Source: Dysgonomonas sp. BGC7 (GTDB lineage: Bacteria; Bacteroidota; Bacteroidia; Bacteroidales; Dysgonomonadaceae). From it: a stretch of 64,000 nucleotides of DNA. The first letter of the stretch is position 1; the number at the start of each line of letters is the position of its first letter. Position numbers and translations under genes: made by a program. The notes below the pieces were generated by a model that worked only from the letters and a program-made list of their open reading frames with translations, did not search any database and was not told the DNA's origin. The stretch is from contig NZ_CVRP01000007.1 of assembly GCF_001261735.1 (NCBI RefSeq), forward strand, positions 62,001 to 126,000, given 5' to 3'. Of this stretch, positions 26,223-36,088 are shown piece by piece.

Positions 26223-26272
26223 ATGCCAATATGCCGATAAGCAGATATTTCTCTGTATTGGCACATTGGCAC
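26223..26272 (+). repeat. Long hairpin between frr and rsgA
   Basis: Arms of 16 bases (26223-26238 and 26257-26272; ATGCCAATATGCCGAT against ATTGGCACATTGGCAC) pair with two or three mismatches around an 18-base loop. Each arm itself contains two copies of a GCCAAT/TGCC unit. No T-run follows. It could be an mRNA stability or processing hairpin, or a remnant of a repeat family. Confidence 0.5.
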
Positions 26273-26295
26273 ATTTGTATATTACACATTGATAG

Positions 26296-27222
26296 ATGGA
26301 TGGTCTTGTAATAAAAAATACAGGTAGTTGGTATCAGGTTCGTACCGATGACGGGCGTGATATAGAGTGTAAGATAAAAGGTAACTTTCGTCTTAAAGGT
26401 ATACGCAGTACAAATCCTATTGCAGTAGGTGATAGAGTATCTATCATAGAAAACAATGAAGGTACTGCTCTGATAACGGAAATAGAAGACCGTAGAAACT
26501 ATATTATCCGTCGCTCTTCCAACTTGTCTAAGCAATCCCACATTATTGCGGCCAATGTAGATATGTGTTTTCTTATAGTTACTATAAACCATCCTGTAAC
26601 ATCGACAGTCTTTATAGATCGATTTTTAGCTTCGGCTGAGGCATATCAGGTTCCTGTTAGTTTACTATTTAATAAAACGGATATATATACAGAGGACGAG
26701 ATCGAGTATATGGATGCTCTCATAGGTATGTATGAATATATAGGCTATCCGTGTATAAAAATATCGGCGCTACATAAGGAAGGCTTACATTCTTTACAAG
26801 ATAGAATCAAAGGAAAAGTAACTCTCTTTTCCGGACATTCGGGTGTGGGTAAATCTACACTCATAAACTCTCTTATACCTCATGCTGCTCTTAAAACCGG
26901 GGCTATCTCTGGTTACCATGGAAAAGGAATGCATACGACAACTTTTTCTGAAATGATAGAATTGCCCGAAGGTGGATTTATTATCGACACTCCCGGTATT
27001 AAAGGGTTTGGAACAGTATCTATGGAAAAGAATGAAATATTTCATTTCTTTCCCGATATATTCAAATTTTCCAAAGATTGTCGCTTCAATAATTGCATCC
27101 ATATCAATGAACCGGGCTGTGCAGTACGTGATGCTGTCGAAAATCACTATATAAGTGAAAGCCGCTATAAGTCATATCTAAGTATGATGGAGGAGGATAT
27201 AGACGAGAAGTACAGGAAATAG
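26296..27222 (+). CDS. rsgA: Small ribosomal subunit biogenesis GTPase RsgA
   Basis: 308 residues. The GTPase motifs are in the circularly permuted order of this family: FNKTD (G4, about 126) before [12 protein letters not shown] (G1, about 180), then DTPGIKGFG (G3). An N-terminal OB fold precedes them and a C-terminal zinc motif [14 protein letters not shown] (about 262-275) follows. It checks maturation of the 30S subunit. The ATG at 26296 follows the hairpin described above. Confidence 0.95.
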   Translation: MDGLVIKNTGSWYQVRTDDGRDIECKIKGNFRLKGIRSTNPIAVGDRVSIIENNEGTALITEIEDRRNYIIRRSSNLSKQSHIIAANVDMCFLIVTINHPVTSTVFIDRFLASAEAYQVPVSLLFNKTDIYTEDEIEYMDALIGMYEYIGYPCIKISALHKEGLHSLQDRIKGKVTLFSGHSGVGKSTLINSLIPHAALKTGAISGYHGKGMHTTTFSEMIELPEGGFIIDTPGIKGFGTVSMEKNEIFHFFPDIFKFSKDCRFNNCIHINEPGCAVRDAVENHYISESRYKSYLSMMEEDIDEKYRK

Positions 27223-27295
27223 ATATTCTACACAAACTTGATGAGATTACAAATTAAGGATAATAATTTTTGCCTTGATATATAGATTTTTATTT

Positions 27296-27303
27296 TAACT
27301 TTG
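27296..27303 (+). promoter_or_regulatory. Predicted -7 box of the cardiolipin synthase gene
   Basis: TAACTTTG, a perfect TAnnTTTG match, 26 bases before the ATG; a CTTG lies 18 bases upstream as a weak -33 box. Confidence 0.5.
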
Positions 27304-27328
27304 AAACTACAGATTTATACATACCTGT

Positions 27329-28762
27329 ATGGAACCAATGGAAACAGCAAGTAATGTAATCCTTATTTTCCAAATCCTGTATGTGGCTACAGCCTTGGGA
27401 ACGATGATTGTCGTTATTTCGGAAAATAGGAATCCCCTGAAAACTATTTCATGGGTGCTTGTTCTGTTGCTTCTGCCTTTGGTTGGCCTTATTATTTATT
27501 ACTTTTTTGGAGAGGATAGTCGTAAGCAGCGTCTTATATCTCATAAGATGTATAAAAAGCTCAATCGTCGTTCCATTGGGCGTAAAGAGCTGATGGAAAC
27601 ACTTAATCCTCCCGTTGAGCATAAAGGACTAGTCAGCTTGCTTAATCGATTGAAAGCATCACCATTGTATGGTGGCACTAATGTTACGTTTTATTCTGAT
27701 GGAGTCTCAAAATTCGAGGCTTTGTTCAAAGAGATGGAAAAAGCAGAAAAGCATATTCATATCCAATATTACATTTTTTTAGATGATGAAATTGGGTTGA
27801 AAACTCGGGATATCCTTGTGCGGAAAGCGTCGGAAGGGGTTGAGGTACGCCTTATATATGATGATGTAGGCTCGTGGAAGGCTAAGCGTAATTTCTTCAA
27901 AGATATGCAAACTTGTGGGGTAGAGGTTCAGCCTTTCCTGAAAGTGGCTTTTAAGATTTTAACAAGTAGGGTTAATTACCGTAACCACCGTAAGATTGTT
28001 GTAATAGATGGTAAAGTCGGATTTGTTGGAGGAATGAATGTGGCTGACAGATATATAAAAGGCGTTAATAATGGAATATGGCGCGATAGTCATATAAAGG
28101 TTGAAGGAAAGGGCGTAGCAGGGCTTCAGACTTCTTTTCTTATCGACTGGTATTCGTCCCGAAAAGAATTTTTGGCCTCTGATTCGTATTATCCCATTCT
28201 TGAAAACAAAGGTGATAATCTTATGCAATTGGTTACAAGTGGCCCTGTCGGACAATTTAAAGATATACATCTAGGTATATTGCAGGCCATAACGAATGCT
28301 AAAGAATGTGTATATATTCAGACACCATACTTTGTACCTACCGATTCATTACTATTAGCTATTCAAATGGCAGCTATGCGTGGAGTCGATGTGAGGTTAA
28401 TGTTGCCACGACATTCCGATACTACATTTGTGCATATTGCCTCAATGTCTTTTCTTAAAGAAGTGTTGGACGCCAAGGTGAATGTTTTTTTCTTCGAGGC
28501 CGGCTTCTTGCATTCCAAGCTGATGGTTATAGATAGCTCGTTAACTATAACCGGTTCAGCCAATATGGATGTACGAAGCTTTGAACATAATTTTGAGATA
28601 GATGCCTTTATTTATAATGAAGAAACGTGTAATAAAGCAAAAGAGATTTTCTTCAGAGATATAGAACAATCCACATTGTTGACTATCGAAGAATGGGAGA
28701 AACGTTCCCGTATCGAGAAATTTAAGGAGTCTGTGACGAGATTGTTTTCTCCACTGCTTTAA
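27329..28762 (+). CDS. cls: Cardiolipin synthase, phospholipase D type
   Basis: 477 residues. Two N-terminal transmembrane helices (about 8-30 and 38-60) anchor two PLD domains, with HKD motifs NHRKIVVIDGKVGFVGG (about 219-235) and LHSKLMVIDSSLTITGSANMD (split over about 393-413). It joins two phosphatidylglycerols, or a related pair of phospholipids, to make cardiolipin in the inner membrane. The next gene follows after 8 bases. Confidence 0.92.
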   Translation: MEPMETASNVILIFQILYVATALGTMIVVISENRNPLKTISWVLVLLLLPLVGLIIYYFFGEDSRKQRLISHKMYKKLNRRSIGRKELMETLNPPVEHKGLVSLLNRLKASPLYGGTNVTFYSDGVSKFEALFKEMEKAEKHIHIQYYIFLDDEIGLKTRDILVRKASEGVEVRLIYDDVGSWKAKRNFFKDMQTCGVEVQPFLKVAFKILTSRVNYRNHRKIVVIDGKVGFVGGMNVADRYIKGVNNGIWRDSHIKVEGKGVAGLQTSFLIDWYSSRKEFLASDSYYPILENKGDNLMQLVTSGPVGQFKDIHLGILQAITNAKECVYIQTPYFVPTDSLLLAIQMAAMRGVDVRLMLPRHSDTTFVHIASMSFLKEVLDAKVNVFFFEAGFLHSKLMVIDSSLTITGSANMDVRSFEHNFEIDAFIYNEETCNKAKEIFFRDIEQSTLLTIEEWEKRSRIEKFKESVTRLFSPLL

Positions 28763-28770
28763 AAAATAAA

Positions 28771-29967
28771 ATGATGAAAATATATAGATATATAATATTA
28801 TCAGTCTGTCTCGTTGCAACTGTTGTGGCAAAAACGCAGACAATAAAAGTAAAACTTCCAGCCGAAGCAAATAAAGACTATGTTCTTATTTTAAATAAAG
28901 GAATAAAGCAGGACACGATAGTAAAAGGGCATCTTTCCTTTCTAGGGGAAGCTGTTCTTAATATTCCGAAGAAGGATGCAGGGTATATTGGGATGGGTAC
29001 ATTATTGATAAATGAAGGGGCTCATGTCAACTTTATAATTAATAATGAGAACTTTGAAGTAGAGCAAGGGGATGATAAGAAATATCAATTTACACATTCC
29101 CGAGAAAACGAGTATCTCTATTCCATTATGCAAAATGGAGCACATCCTACCGATGATACATCCTTATATGCCCCACATTTCGTTGGCTTTATTCGTTATA
29201 TGCAAGCGTTAAATAGAGTTTCTACAAATAATGTAAGCTTGATGGAAAAGGCAAATGTTAGATCATATGCATTAGATCAGTTAGATATGGATCGTTTATA
29301 TACAAGTAGTATTTGGTATAATGTGATAGATGGTATTGTACGTTTAGGTCCTGATCAGGAATCTTTTGGTAGTAATATGGTTCAAATAATGAAGCGTATA
29401 AAGTCGCAGGAGGTCTTTGAACATTTGGCCGATAATCTTGTTACTATAACAGAACAATATGGATGGGACGACGCTTTTGATATAATAGTTCCATATATTC
29501 AAGAGTCTGGGAGAATAGAGTTCCCTCAAGGTAAAATGTATTCGGCTTTTTCTATGGCTAAAGTGAAAAAAGGAACGTATGCTCCTATTATTGATGGGCT
29601 TAAGACTCCATTGAAAGGAGCAAAAGCAAATAAAACTTTGCTAGTTTTTTATCAGCCCGACTGTGAGAATTGTCATATTCAGCTAGAAAAATTAATAAAA
29701 AATTATTCAAAATTAAACCAAATGGGGGTTCGAGTAGTCTCATTATCGTCAGACCACGAAAAAGAGATGTTTGAAAAAGATGTAAAACGCTTTCCTTGGG
29801 CCGAAGAAGATAAATTGTGCGATTATAAAGGGTTTGCAGGTGTGAATTTTATTAATTACGGGATAATGAGTACACCTACTTTCTTCTTATTAGATAAGGA
29901 TAGCCGTGTAATAAAACGGTATGCTTTATTCGCAGATATTGACTTCTCAAGCGGGATTAGCGAATAA
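28771..29967 (+). CDS. Exported thioredoxin-fold (redoxin) protein
   Basis: 398 residues; a second ATG follows the first directly. A signal peptide ends near residue 22. The N-terminal part (about 25-110) resembles the beta-rich domain that precedes thioredoxin folds in Bacteroidetes TlpA-like proteins, a helical middle follows, and the C-terminal thioredoxin fold carries LLVFYQPDCENCHIQLEKL with the CENC redox pair near residues 296-299 and a MSTPTFFLLD cis-proline segment. It is probably a periplasmic thiol-disulfide protein. It is likely co-transcribed with cls. Confidence 0.82.
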   Translation: MMKIYRYIILSVCLVATVVAKTQTIKVKLPAEANKDYVLILNKGIKQDTIVKGHLSFLGEAVLNIPKKDAGYIGMGTLLINEGAHVNFIINNENFEVEQGDDKKYQFTHSRENEYLYSIMQNGAHPTDDTSLYAPHFVGFIRYMQALNRVSTNNVSLMEKANVRSYALDQLDMDRLYTSSIWYNVIDGIVRLGPDQESFGSNMVQIMKRIKSQEVFEHLADNLVTITEQYGWDDAFDIIVPYIQESGRIEFPQGKMYSAFSMAKVKKGTYAPIIDGLKTPLKGAKANKTLLVFYQPDCENCHIQLEKLIKNYSKLNQMGVRVVSLSSDHEKEMFEKDVKRFPWAEEDKLCDYKGFAGVNFINYGIMSTPTFFLLDKDSRVIKRYALFADIDFSSGISE

Positions 29968-30003
29968 AAAAAGTAGAAAAGGCCAAAATATAGATATTTT
30001 ATA

Positions 30004-30033
30004 TTTGTATTGGTTAAAAAAAATATATCTTTG
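30004..30033 (+). promoter_or_regulatory. Predicted promoter of gmd-fcl
   Basis: TTTG at 30004-30007, 18 bases, then TATCTTTG at 30026-30033, a perfect -7 box. The leader would be about 100 bases long. Confidence 0.55.
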
Positions 30034-30138
30034 TGGCTTGTATGTTTTGTTTGGAGAAACCGGACATCAATTCAATAGAAAAAGAATAAAAGTTTAAAGA
30101 CAATCTTAATAAGTTAGATTTATTAAGTTTTATATTAT

Positions 30139-31293
30139 ATGAGCAAAAAAGTTGCACTCATCACAGGCGTTACAGGACAAGATGGAGCATATCTGTCGGA
30201 GTATTTGATAAAAAAGGGCTATACAGTGCATGGCCTTAAAAGGAGATCTTCGCTCTTCAATACAGATCGCATCGACCATCTATATCAGGATCCTCATGAC
30301 GAAAATAGAAATATGATTCTTCACTATGGCGATATGACCGATAGTATGAATCTTACTCGTATCATTGGAGATATTCAACCTGATGAGATTTATAATCTTG
30401 CAGCTATGAGCCATGTGAAAGTGAGTTTCGATACTCCGGAATATACAGCTAATGCAGATGGAATTGGTACTCTTCGTGTGCTGGAGGCGGTTCGTTTGTT
30501 AAATCTGACAGATAAAACTCGTATATATCAGGCGTCTACATCTGAGCTTTATGGGTTGGTGCAAGAGATTCCTCAGAAGGAAACAACACCTTTCTACCCT
30601 AGAAGCCCATATGCTGTAGCAAAATTATATGCATATTGGATTACTGTAAACTATAGAGAGGCTTATGGTATGCATGCGAGCAATGGGATATTGTTTAATC
30701 ACGAATCTCCTTTAAGAGGAGAGACTTTTGTAACAAGAAAGGTAACTCGTGCTGTAGCTCGTATTGTACTCAATCTTCAAGATAAGGTTTTCATGGGAAA
30801 TCTATCCAGCAAGAGAGACTGGGGGCATGCCAAAGACTATATAAAAGCAATGTATCTTATATTGCAACAAGATAAACCGGACGATTATGTTATATCTACA
30901 GGTGTGACAACTACTATACGCGATTTCATTAAAATGTCTTTTGCCGAAGTTGGAGTTGAAGTGGATTTTCGCGGTGTTGAAGATAAAGAGGAAGGCTTTA
31001 TAGTAAATGTTGATGATGATATGTTCGCTAAAAAAGTAGGAGAAGAGCATCTTGCTGCCTTCAAAAAGAGAATAGGAAGTTCTGTTGTTGGTGTTGATCC
31101 TGCTTATTTCCGTCCAACAGAAGTTGATATATTGATTGGTGATAATACAAAAGCCCGGACTCAACTGGGTTGGGAACCTACATACGATCTTAAAGCTCTT
31201 TGTCAGGATATGGTTGTACATGATCTGGACTTGATGAAAAAAGAAGAGTTTTTGAAAAATGGTGGATATAGGATTTTAAATTACTTTGAGTAA
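30139..31293 (+). CDS. gmd: GDP-mannose 4,6-dehydratase
   Basis: 384 residues. [14 protein letters not shown] at residues 9-22 is the nucleotide-binding glycine motif of this extended short-chain dehydrogenase; the catalytic YXXXK is in [15 protein letters not shown] (about 154-168), and [16 protein letters not shown] is a GMD signature. It converts GDP-mannose to GDP-4-keto-6-deoxymannose, the first step to GDP-fucose. The next gene encodes the second step. Confidence 0.96.
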   Translation: MSKKVALITGVTGQDGAYLSEYLIKKGYTVHGLKRRSSLFNTDRIDHLYQDPHDENRNMILHYGDMTDSMNLTRIIGDIQPDEIYNLAAMSHVKVSFDTPEYTANADGIGTLRVLEAVRLLNLTDKTRIYQASTSELYGLVQEIPQKETTPFYPRSPYAVAKLYAYWITVNYREAYGMHASNGILFNHESPLRGETFVTRKVTRAVARIVLNLQDKVFMGNLSSKRDWGHAKDYIKAMYLILQQDKPDDYVISTGVTTTIRDFIKMSFAEVGVEVDFRGVEDKEEGFIVNVDDDMFAKKVGEEHLAAFKKRIGSSVVGVDPAYFRPTEVDILIGDNTKARTQLGWEPTYDLKALCQDMVVHDLDLMKKEEFLKNGGYRILNYFE

Positions 31294-31300
31294 GCTATCA

Positions 31301-32401
31301 ATGATAGATAAAAATGCTAAAATATATATAGCAGGACATCGAGGGCTTGTTGGCTCGGCTATTTTACGAAATCTGCAAAATAAAGGTTATTCAAATTTCG
31401 TTTTAAGAACACATGCCGAACTGGATCTTACTAATCAGAACGAAGTTGCTGATTTCTTTCTGAAAGAGAAGCCTGAGTATGTCTTTCTTGCGGCAGCTAA
31501 AGTTGGAGGTATTGTTGCAAATAATACCTATAGAGGACAGTTTATATATGAGAATTTGATGATTCAAAATAATGTTATTCATCAATCGTATATGAATAAT
31601 GTTAAAAAATTAGTATTTTTGGGGAGTTCTTGTATATATCCGAAAGAGGCACCTCAACCAATGGGAGAAGATGCTTTGTTGACAGGGCCTTTAGAATATA
31701 CAAATGAACCATATGCAATAGCTAAAATTGCAGGCTTGAAAATGTGCGAAAGTTATAACCTTCAATATGGTACAAACTTTATAGCAGTAATGCCTACAAA
31801 CCTATATGGGCCTAACGATAATTTTAATCTGGAAACTTCCCATGTTTTACCGGCTATGATCCGTAAAATCCATTTAGGTAAATGTTTAGAGGCAAATGAA
31901 TGGGACACAATAAGAACGGACTTGAACATGCGCCCCATAGAAAATGTTAATGGAGAGTCAACTGAAGAAAGTATTCTTGAGGTTTTATCTAAGTATGGAG
32001 TACGCAAAAATACAGAAGGAGTTCAGGTCGAAATATGGGGCTCAGGAAAGCCTATGAGAGAGTTCCTTTGGAGCGATGAAATGGCTGATGCGACAGTTTT
32101 TGTTATGGAATCTGTAAACTTTTTTGACTTAACTAATGTTATAGAAAGTAGAGAAATACGAAATACGCATATAAATGTAGGTACTGGCGAAGAAATTTCA
32201 ATAAAGGATGTCGCTAATTTGATAAAAGGAATTGTTGGTTTTTCTGGCGAATTGTGGTTTAATACCAGCAAGCCCGATGGAACAATGAGGAAATTGTCGG
32301 ATGTAACTAAGCTTAATCAATTAGGCTGGAAGCATAAAATAGGAATTAATGATGGACTTTATAGAATGTACTCTTGGTACAATAAGTATACAATAGAATA
32401 A
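31301..32401 (+). CDS. fcl: GDP-L-fucose synthase
   Basis: About 366 residues from the ATG at 31301; an in-frame TTG at 31286 overlaps the gmd stop but the conserved start NAKIYIAGHRGLVGSAI favours the ATG. LGSSCIYPKEAPQPM and the YXXXK in NEPYAIAKIAG (about 135-145) are typical of the epimerase-reductase. It is longer than the roughly 315-320 residues usual for the family because of an insertion (about 195-240, rich in polar residues) before EIWGSGKPMREFLW. It completes GDP-L-fucose synthesis. Confidence 0.94.
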   Translation: MIDKNAKIYIAGHRGLVGSAILRNLQNKGYSNFVLRTHAELDLTNQNEVADFFLKEKPEYVFLAAAKVGGIVANNTYRGQFIYENLMIQNNVIHQSYMNNVKKLVFLGSSCIYPKEAPQPMGEDALLTGPLEYTNEPYAIAKIAGLKMCESYNLQYGTNFIAVMPTNLYGPNDNFNLETSHVLPAMIRKIHLGKCLEANEWDTIRTDLNMRPIENVNGESTEESILEVLSKYGVRKNTEGVQVEIWGSGKPMREFLWSDEMADATVFVMESVNFFDLTNVIESREIRNTHINVGTGEEISIKDVANLIKGIVGFSGELWFNTSKPDGTMRKLSDVTKLNQLGWKHKIGINDGLYRMYSWYNKYTIE

Positions 32402-32433
32402 ATAGTGTTTAATTATAATTTAAAAGATTGATT

Positions 32434-33597
32434 ATGAAAAAAGTAAGTTTACTTTTAGTTTTAGTTTTTGCGGCTATTACTATGTCTGCTCAAGAAAGTG
32501 GATTTAGTACTAAACCAGGTCGTAATACTACTTTTGCTGATAACGGTTTTTGGGATAATTGGTTTATCGGTATTGGTGCCGGAGCTAATGTTTATTTGGG
32601 AGATAACGATAGCGATGCAAAATTCCTTAGTCGTCCAACTGTAGCTCCTCAGCTTCAATTTGGTAAATGGTTTAATCCTTATATTGGAGGCCGTTTCAAA
32701 TTTACAGGTGGTGCAATTCACACATTTGAGAATAATGCAAATGATATGATGCACCATAAATATGTAGGTGGAGAATTCGATTTTATGTGGAATGTTTCCG
32801 ACTACTTGTTGAAGTATAATTCTAAACGTGTATATAGCTTTATTCCATTTGTTGGTCTTGGAGCTGCATATGGTTGGGATTATAAAGTAAAAGGAACAGA
32901 ATTACATCCGACTAGCCAAAAATCATTGACTCTTAATGCTGGTATCATCAACAACTTCAGACTTTCTAACAGACTGTCTTTAGCTATTGAAATCTCTGCA
33001 TCTACATTGAAAGATGATTTTGACAAGGCAAACAATGTTAATAAGATTTCTTATGACATCTTGGCTAATGCTTCTGCTAGTTTAGTTTACAAATTAGGTA
33101 GCAAAACAGACTTCTCTGAAGCTCTATTGATGGATCAAGGTCTTGTTGATGATTTGAACAACCAAATCAACAAACTTCGTCAAGAAAATGCAAGACTTTC
33201 TCAACGTCCTGAAAATTGCCCTAAATGTCCTGAAGTTAAAACAGTAGAAAAAGTTGTTGAAGTTAATAAAGGTTCATTTGTTTCTAATGTAGTATTCTTC
33301 CGTCTAGGAAGTGCTAACATTGACAAAAATCAAGAAGTTAGCATCTTCAATACAGCTAAATATCTACAAGACAATCCTAACGCTAAAGTTAAGATCGTAG
33401 GTTATGCTGATAAGAAAACTGGTAACCCAACTATCAACAATAAACTTTCTGAAAAACGTGCTAAAAATGTTGCTAATGCGTTAATCAACAAATACAACAT
33501 CAACAGCAACCGTGTAACAGTAGAATGGAAAGGCGATACAGAACAACCATATGCAGAAAATGCATGGAACCGTGTTGCAATCTTCTTCGCTGAATAA
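32434..33597 (+). CDS. OmpA-family outer-membrane protein
   Basis: About 387 residues from the ATG at 32434 (a TTG at 32428 would add two). The signal peptide ends at about residue 20 (ITMSAQ). Residues 25-220 alternate in the pattern of an eight-stranded barrel. A short coiled-coil linker and CPKCPEVKTVEKVVEVNKG lead to the C-terminal OmpA domain (about 280-387), with NPNAKVKIVGYADKKTGNP and LSEKRAKNVANALI that bind peptidoglycan. It tethers the outer membrane to the wall. It is 32 bases after fcl and probably has additional expression of its own. Confidence 0.92.
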   Translation: MKKVSLLLVLVFAAITMSAQESGFSTKPGRNTTFADNGFWDNWFIGIGAGANVYLGDNDSDAKFLSRPTVAPQLQFGKWFNPYIGGRFKFTGGAIHTFENNANDMMHHKYVGGEFDFMWNVSDYLLKYNSKRVYSFIPFVGLGAAYGWDYKVKGTELHPTSQKSLTLNAGIINNFRLSNRLSLAIEISASTLKDDFDKANNVNKISYDILANASASLVYKLGSKTDFSEALLMDQGLVDDLNNQINKLRQENARLSQRPENCPKCPEVKTVEKVVEVNKGSFVSNVVFFRLGSANIDKNQEVSIFNTAKYLQDNPNAKVKIVGYADKKTGNPTINNKLSEKRAKNVANALINKYNINSNRVTVEWKGDTEQPYAENAWNRVAIFFAE

Positions 33598-33621
33598 TTT
33601 CAGAGAACAGATACAAAAAAA

Positions 33622-33651
33622 AGAGAGCAGATAGATCTGCTCTCTTTTTTT
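33622..33651. terminator. Bidirectional intrinsic terminator
   Basis: Perfect 11-base stem AGAGAGCAGAT / ATCTGCTCTCT with a two-base loop, A-run before and T-run after. It serves the OmpA gene on plus and the GH3-like gene on minus. Confidence 0.85.
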
Positions 33652-33702
33652 GTTTTTATAATTTGCTGAGTTGCCTTTTCTCTTATTAACGTAGAGATGT
33701 GT

Positions 33703-35214
33703 TTAGTTATTCTTTTCTAAGAAGAGTAATAACTTATCCATATAGTCTCTGTTGTTTGAGAGACGAGGTACTTTATTTTGTCCTCCTAGCTTGCCTATAG
33801 ATTTCATCCATTCGTTGAAGGTGCCTTTTGGTAAGCTATTTACTATAGGTGTTCCTAAAGATAGATTATAAGAGCGTTTAGCTTCGTAGTCGGAGTTTAC
33901 TTTCTTTAAGCTGTTGTCTAGTACTTGAATGAAAGTATCTAGTCTGTCCGGTTCTACAGAAAATTCGATAAGCCATTCGTGTGCACCCGTGTTATTGTCT
34001 CCGAAGTAAACAGGAGCAGCTGTATATTCTTCTATTTGGGCATTAGTTGCTTTACAGGCATCAGCTAAAGCTTTCTCGGCATTGTCTATAATCACCTCTT
34101 CTCCAAATGCATTGATGAAATTCTTCGTTCTTCCTGTGATTCTAAACAAGAATGGGTTGGTGGAGGTGAATTCTATAGTATCTCCAATCATATATCTCCA
34201 AAGTCCACCATTTGTTGATATCAGTATAGCATAGTTTTGTCCGGTTTCAACCTCATCTAAAGTTAAAGTTCTAGGATTCTCACTGTTCCATTCATTTATG
34301 GGAATAAACTCGTAGTAGATGTTATTATCGAGCATGAGGAGTAGATCTTTAGAATCATTTGAGTACTGAACACCGAAGAAACCCTCCGAGGCATTATATG
34401 TCTCCCAATAATACATATTAGGTTTCTTTATAATCTTATGATATTGCTCTTCGAACGGCGTGAAGCTGACTCCACCATGAAAAAATACTTCCAGATTGGG
34501 CCAGATGTCTGTTAATTCTCTACCTGTTTCAGCTTTTATTTTTTTTAGCAGTACCAGAAGCCAGGAAGGAACTCCCATAAAAGCTCTTACGTCATTTTTT
34601 ACGGCATATTCCGTCAAAGCGTGTAGTTTCAGCTCCCAGTCGGGTAAAAGAGAAATGCGCTCCGGCGTTCTGCTCAGTTTTGCCCAGAAGTACAGATTTT
34701 TTATTAAGATCGCAGATATATCTCCGGTAAATATACCATCTCCGATATTATTTATCTGCTTACTTCCTCCCAACACTAAAGTTTTGCCAAAAAAGAACTT
34801 GGCATTATGATTGCTTTGCCCGTAAATGGCAAGCATCTGTTCTCCACATTTGTAGTGTCCTTTAGTCAGGGATTCTTGGGTTACGGGTATGTATTTACTC
34901 TTGTCTTCGGTTGTTCCCGACGACATAGCAAACCACTTTACAGGCTTATTCCATAAAACATCTTGTTGTTTATCTACAATTATTTTATCCAGATAAGGTC
35001 GTAGATCTTCATAGTGGAATACAGGTACGGTTTTTCTATAATCGTCTTTGGTCTTTATGTGAGCAAAGTTATATTGTTGTCCAATAACTGTTTGGCTTCC
35101 ATTCTGAAGAAGATAGTCAAGTATTCTGTTTTGTGTATCGAATGGTTGGTTGATAAATCTGTCAACTTCTTTGTATCGGTATTCCAGATACTTTCTGGCA
35201 ATATTAGTTATCAT
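33703..35214 (-). CDS. GH3-like acyl-adenylating enzyme
   Basis: 503 residues. The arrangement FAMSSGTTEDKSKYIPVT (about 92-109, the phosphate-binding loop of the acyl-adenylate-forming superfamily), YNASEGFFGVQ (about 270-280) and FRITGRTKNFINAFGEEV (about 355-372) is that of the GH3 family. In plants GH3 enzymes conjugate amino acids to auxin or jasmonate through an acyl-adenylate; bacterial members are found in many Bacteroidetes with no known substrate. Its start overlaps the Crp/Fnr stop (ATGA), so the regulator and enzyme are one transcription unit. Confidence 0.88.
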   Translation of the reverse strand: MITNIARKYLEYRYKEVDRFINQPFDTQNRILDYLLQNGSQTVIGQQYNFAHIKTKDDYRKTVPVFHYEDLRPYLDKIIVDKQQDVLWNKPVKWFAMSSGTTEDKSKYIPVTQESLTKGHYKCGEQMLAIYGQSNHNAKFFFGKTLVLGGSKQINNIGDGIFTGDISAILIKNLYFWAKLSRTPERISLLPDWELKLHALTEYAVKNDVRAFMGVPSWLLVLLKKIKAETGRELTDIWPNLEVFFHGGVSFTPFEEQYHKIIKKPNMYYWETYNASEGFFGVQYSNDSKDLLLMLDNNIYYEFIPINEWNSENPRTLTLDEVETGQNYAILISTNGGLWRYMIGDTIEFTSTNPFLFRITGRTKNFINAFGEEVIIDNAEKALADACKATNAQIEEYTAAPVYFGDNNTGAHEWLIEFSVEPDRLDTFIQVLDNSLKKVNSDYEAKRSYNLSLGTPIVNSLPKGTFNEWMKSIGKLGGQNKVPRLSNNRDYMDKLLLFLEKNN

Positions 35215-35909
35215 CCGATTTTACTTATTCTACGTAGTTTTTCTTCGTCAATAATCTTTATTTTCCGCCCATCGAGAGTTATAATATGCTCATCTACAAA
35301 CGTGGATAAAGTCCTTATCGCATTAGACGTTGTCATGTTAGAAAGGTTAGCCAGATCTTCTCGCGACAGGTATATACTTATTGTTGCGCCATCCTCTTCC
35401 AACCCATAGTTTTCTATCAGGAATATTAAGGATTCTGCTAAACGTCCGCGAATATGCTTTTGTGTAAGATTTACTACCCGTTCGTCGGCTATACCCAAAT
35501 CAGTAGACAATTCTTTGATGAAGAACATGCCAAGCTTTGGGTTACTTACAACAATCTCCTCTATTATTTTCATAGAAATAAGGCATATAGTAGAGGCCTC
35601 AAAGGCAGAAGCGGCAGTGACATATGGTTGGTTGGCAAAATAGGCTCTATAACCAAAATATTGGGTAGGTCTTATCATTCTTATTATTTGACTGCGACCG
35701 CCTACACCATCTTTGTATATCTTTACTTTCCCGTTGCAGAGACACATCAATTCCAAAGGCATTTCCTCTTCACGGTATATTACCTCATTTTTCTTGAAGT
35801 CTAGTATTTTAGCATTTGCTGAGATCAATTCTCTTTCTTTGCTATTCAGCAAATCCCATATTTCAGGAATGCTTTCCGATAAACTTACAACATTGCTGCT
35901 ATCTGTCAT
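35211..35909 (-). CDS. Crp/Fnr family transcriptional regulator
   Basis: 232 residues. An N-terminal cyclic-nucleotide-binding type beta roll (about 35-120, with YREEEMPLELMCLCNGKVKI) is joined by a long helix to a C-terminal winged helix (about 150-225, YLSREDLANLSNMTTSNAIR being the recognition helix region). No cluster of cysteines for an iron-sulfur centre is seen at the N-terminus. The effector is unknown. It is the first gene of the regulator/GH3 pair and likely controls it. Confidence 0.9.
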   Translation of the reverse strand: MTDSSNVVSLSESIPEIWDLLNSKERELISANAKILDFKKNEVIYREEEMPLELMCLCNGKVKIYKDGVGGRSQIIRMIRPTQYFGYRAYFANQPYVTAASAFEASTICLISMKIIEEIVVSNPKLGMFFIKELSTDLGIADERVVNLTQKHIRGRLAESLIFLIENYGLEEDGATISIYLSREDLANLSNMTTSNAIRTLSTFVDEHIITLDGRKIKIIDEEKLRRISKIG

Positions 35910-35947
35910 TATATGAAAAGTTTGAAAAAAATACTATTAATCTAAAA

Positions 35948-35955
35948 CAAAGTTA
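35948..35955 (-). promoter_or_regulatory. Predicted -7 box of the Crp/Fnr gene
   Basis: On the minus strand this reads TAACTTTG, a perfect match to TAnnTTTG, about 39 bases before the ATG. Confidence 0.45.
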
Positions 35956-36050
35956 AGATTTTTTTAATATGAAACATGTTGCACAACATCTTTTTAACCC
36001 CGTACTCACTTTTTTTATAAAAAAAGAAAAGATATTAATATTTATTTCCC

Positions 36051-36081
36051 TTTGAAAATTACAATAATAAGAGTATTTTTG
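36051..36081 (+). promoter_or_regulatory. Predicted promoter of tig
   Basis: TTTG at 36051-36054, exactly 19 bases, then TATTTTTG at 36074-36081: both boxes match the Bacteroidetes consensus. The transcript would start near 36088. Confidence 0.65.
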
Positions 36082-36088
36082 CACCACC

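Noticed and set aside
26257-26275. TGGCAC repeats resembling a sigma54 -24 box before rsgA
   Set aside because: No TTGC at the -12 spacing; the bases belong to the arms of the frr-rsgA hairpin.
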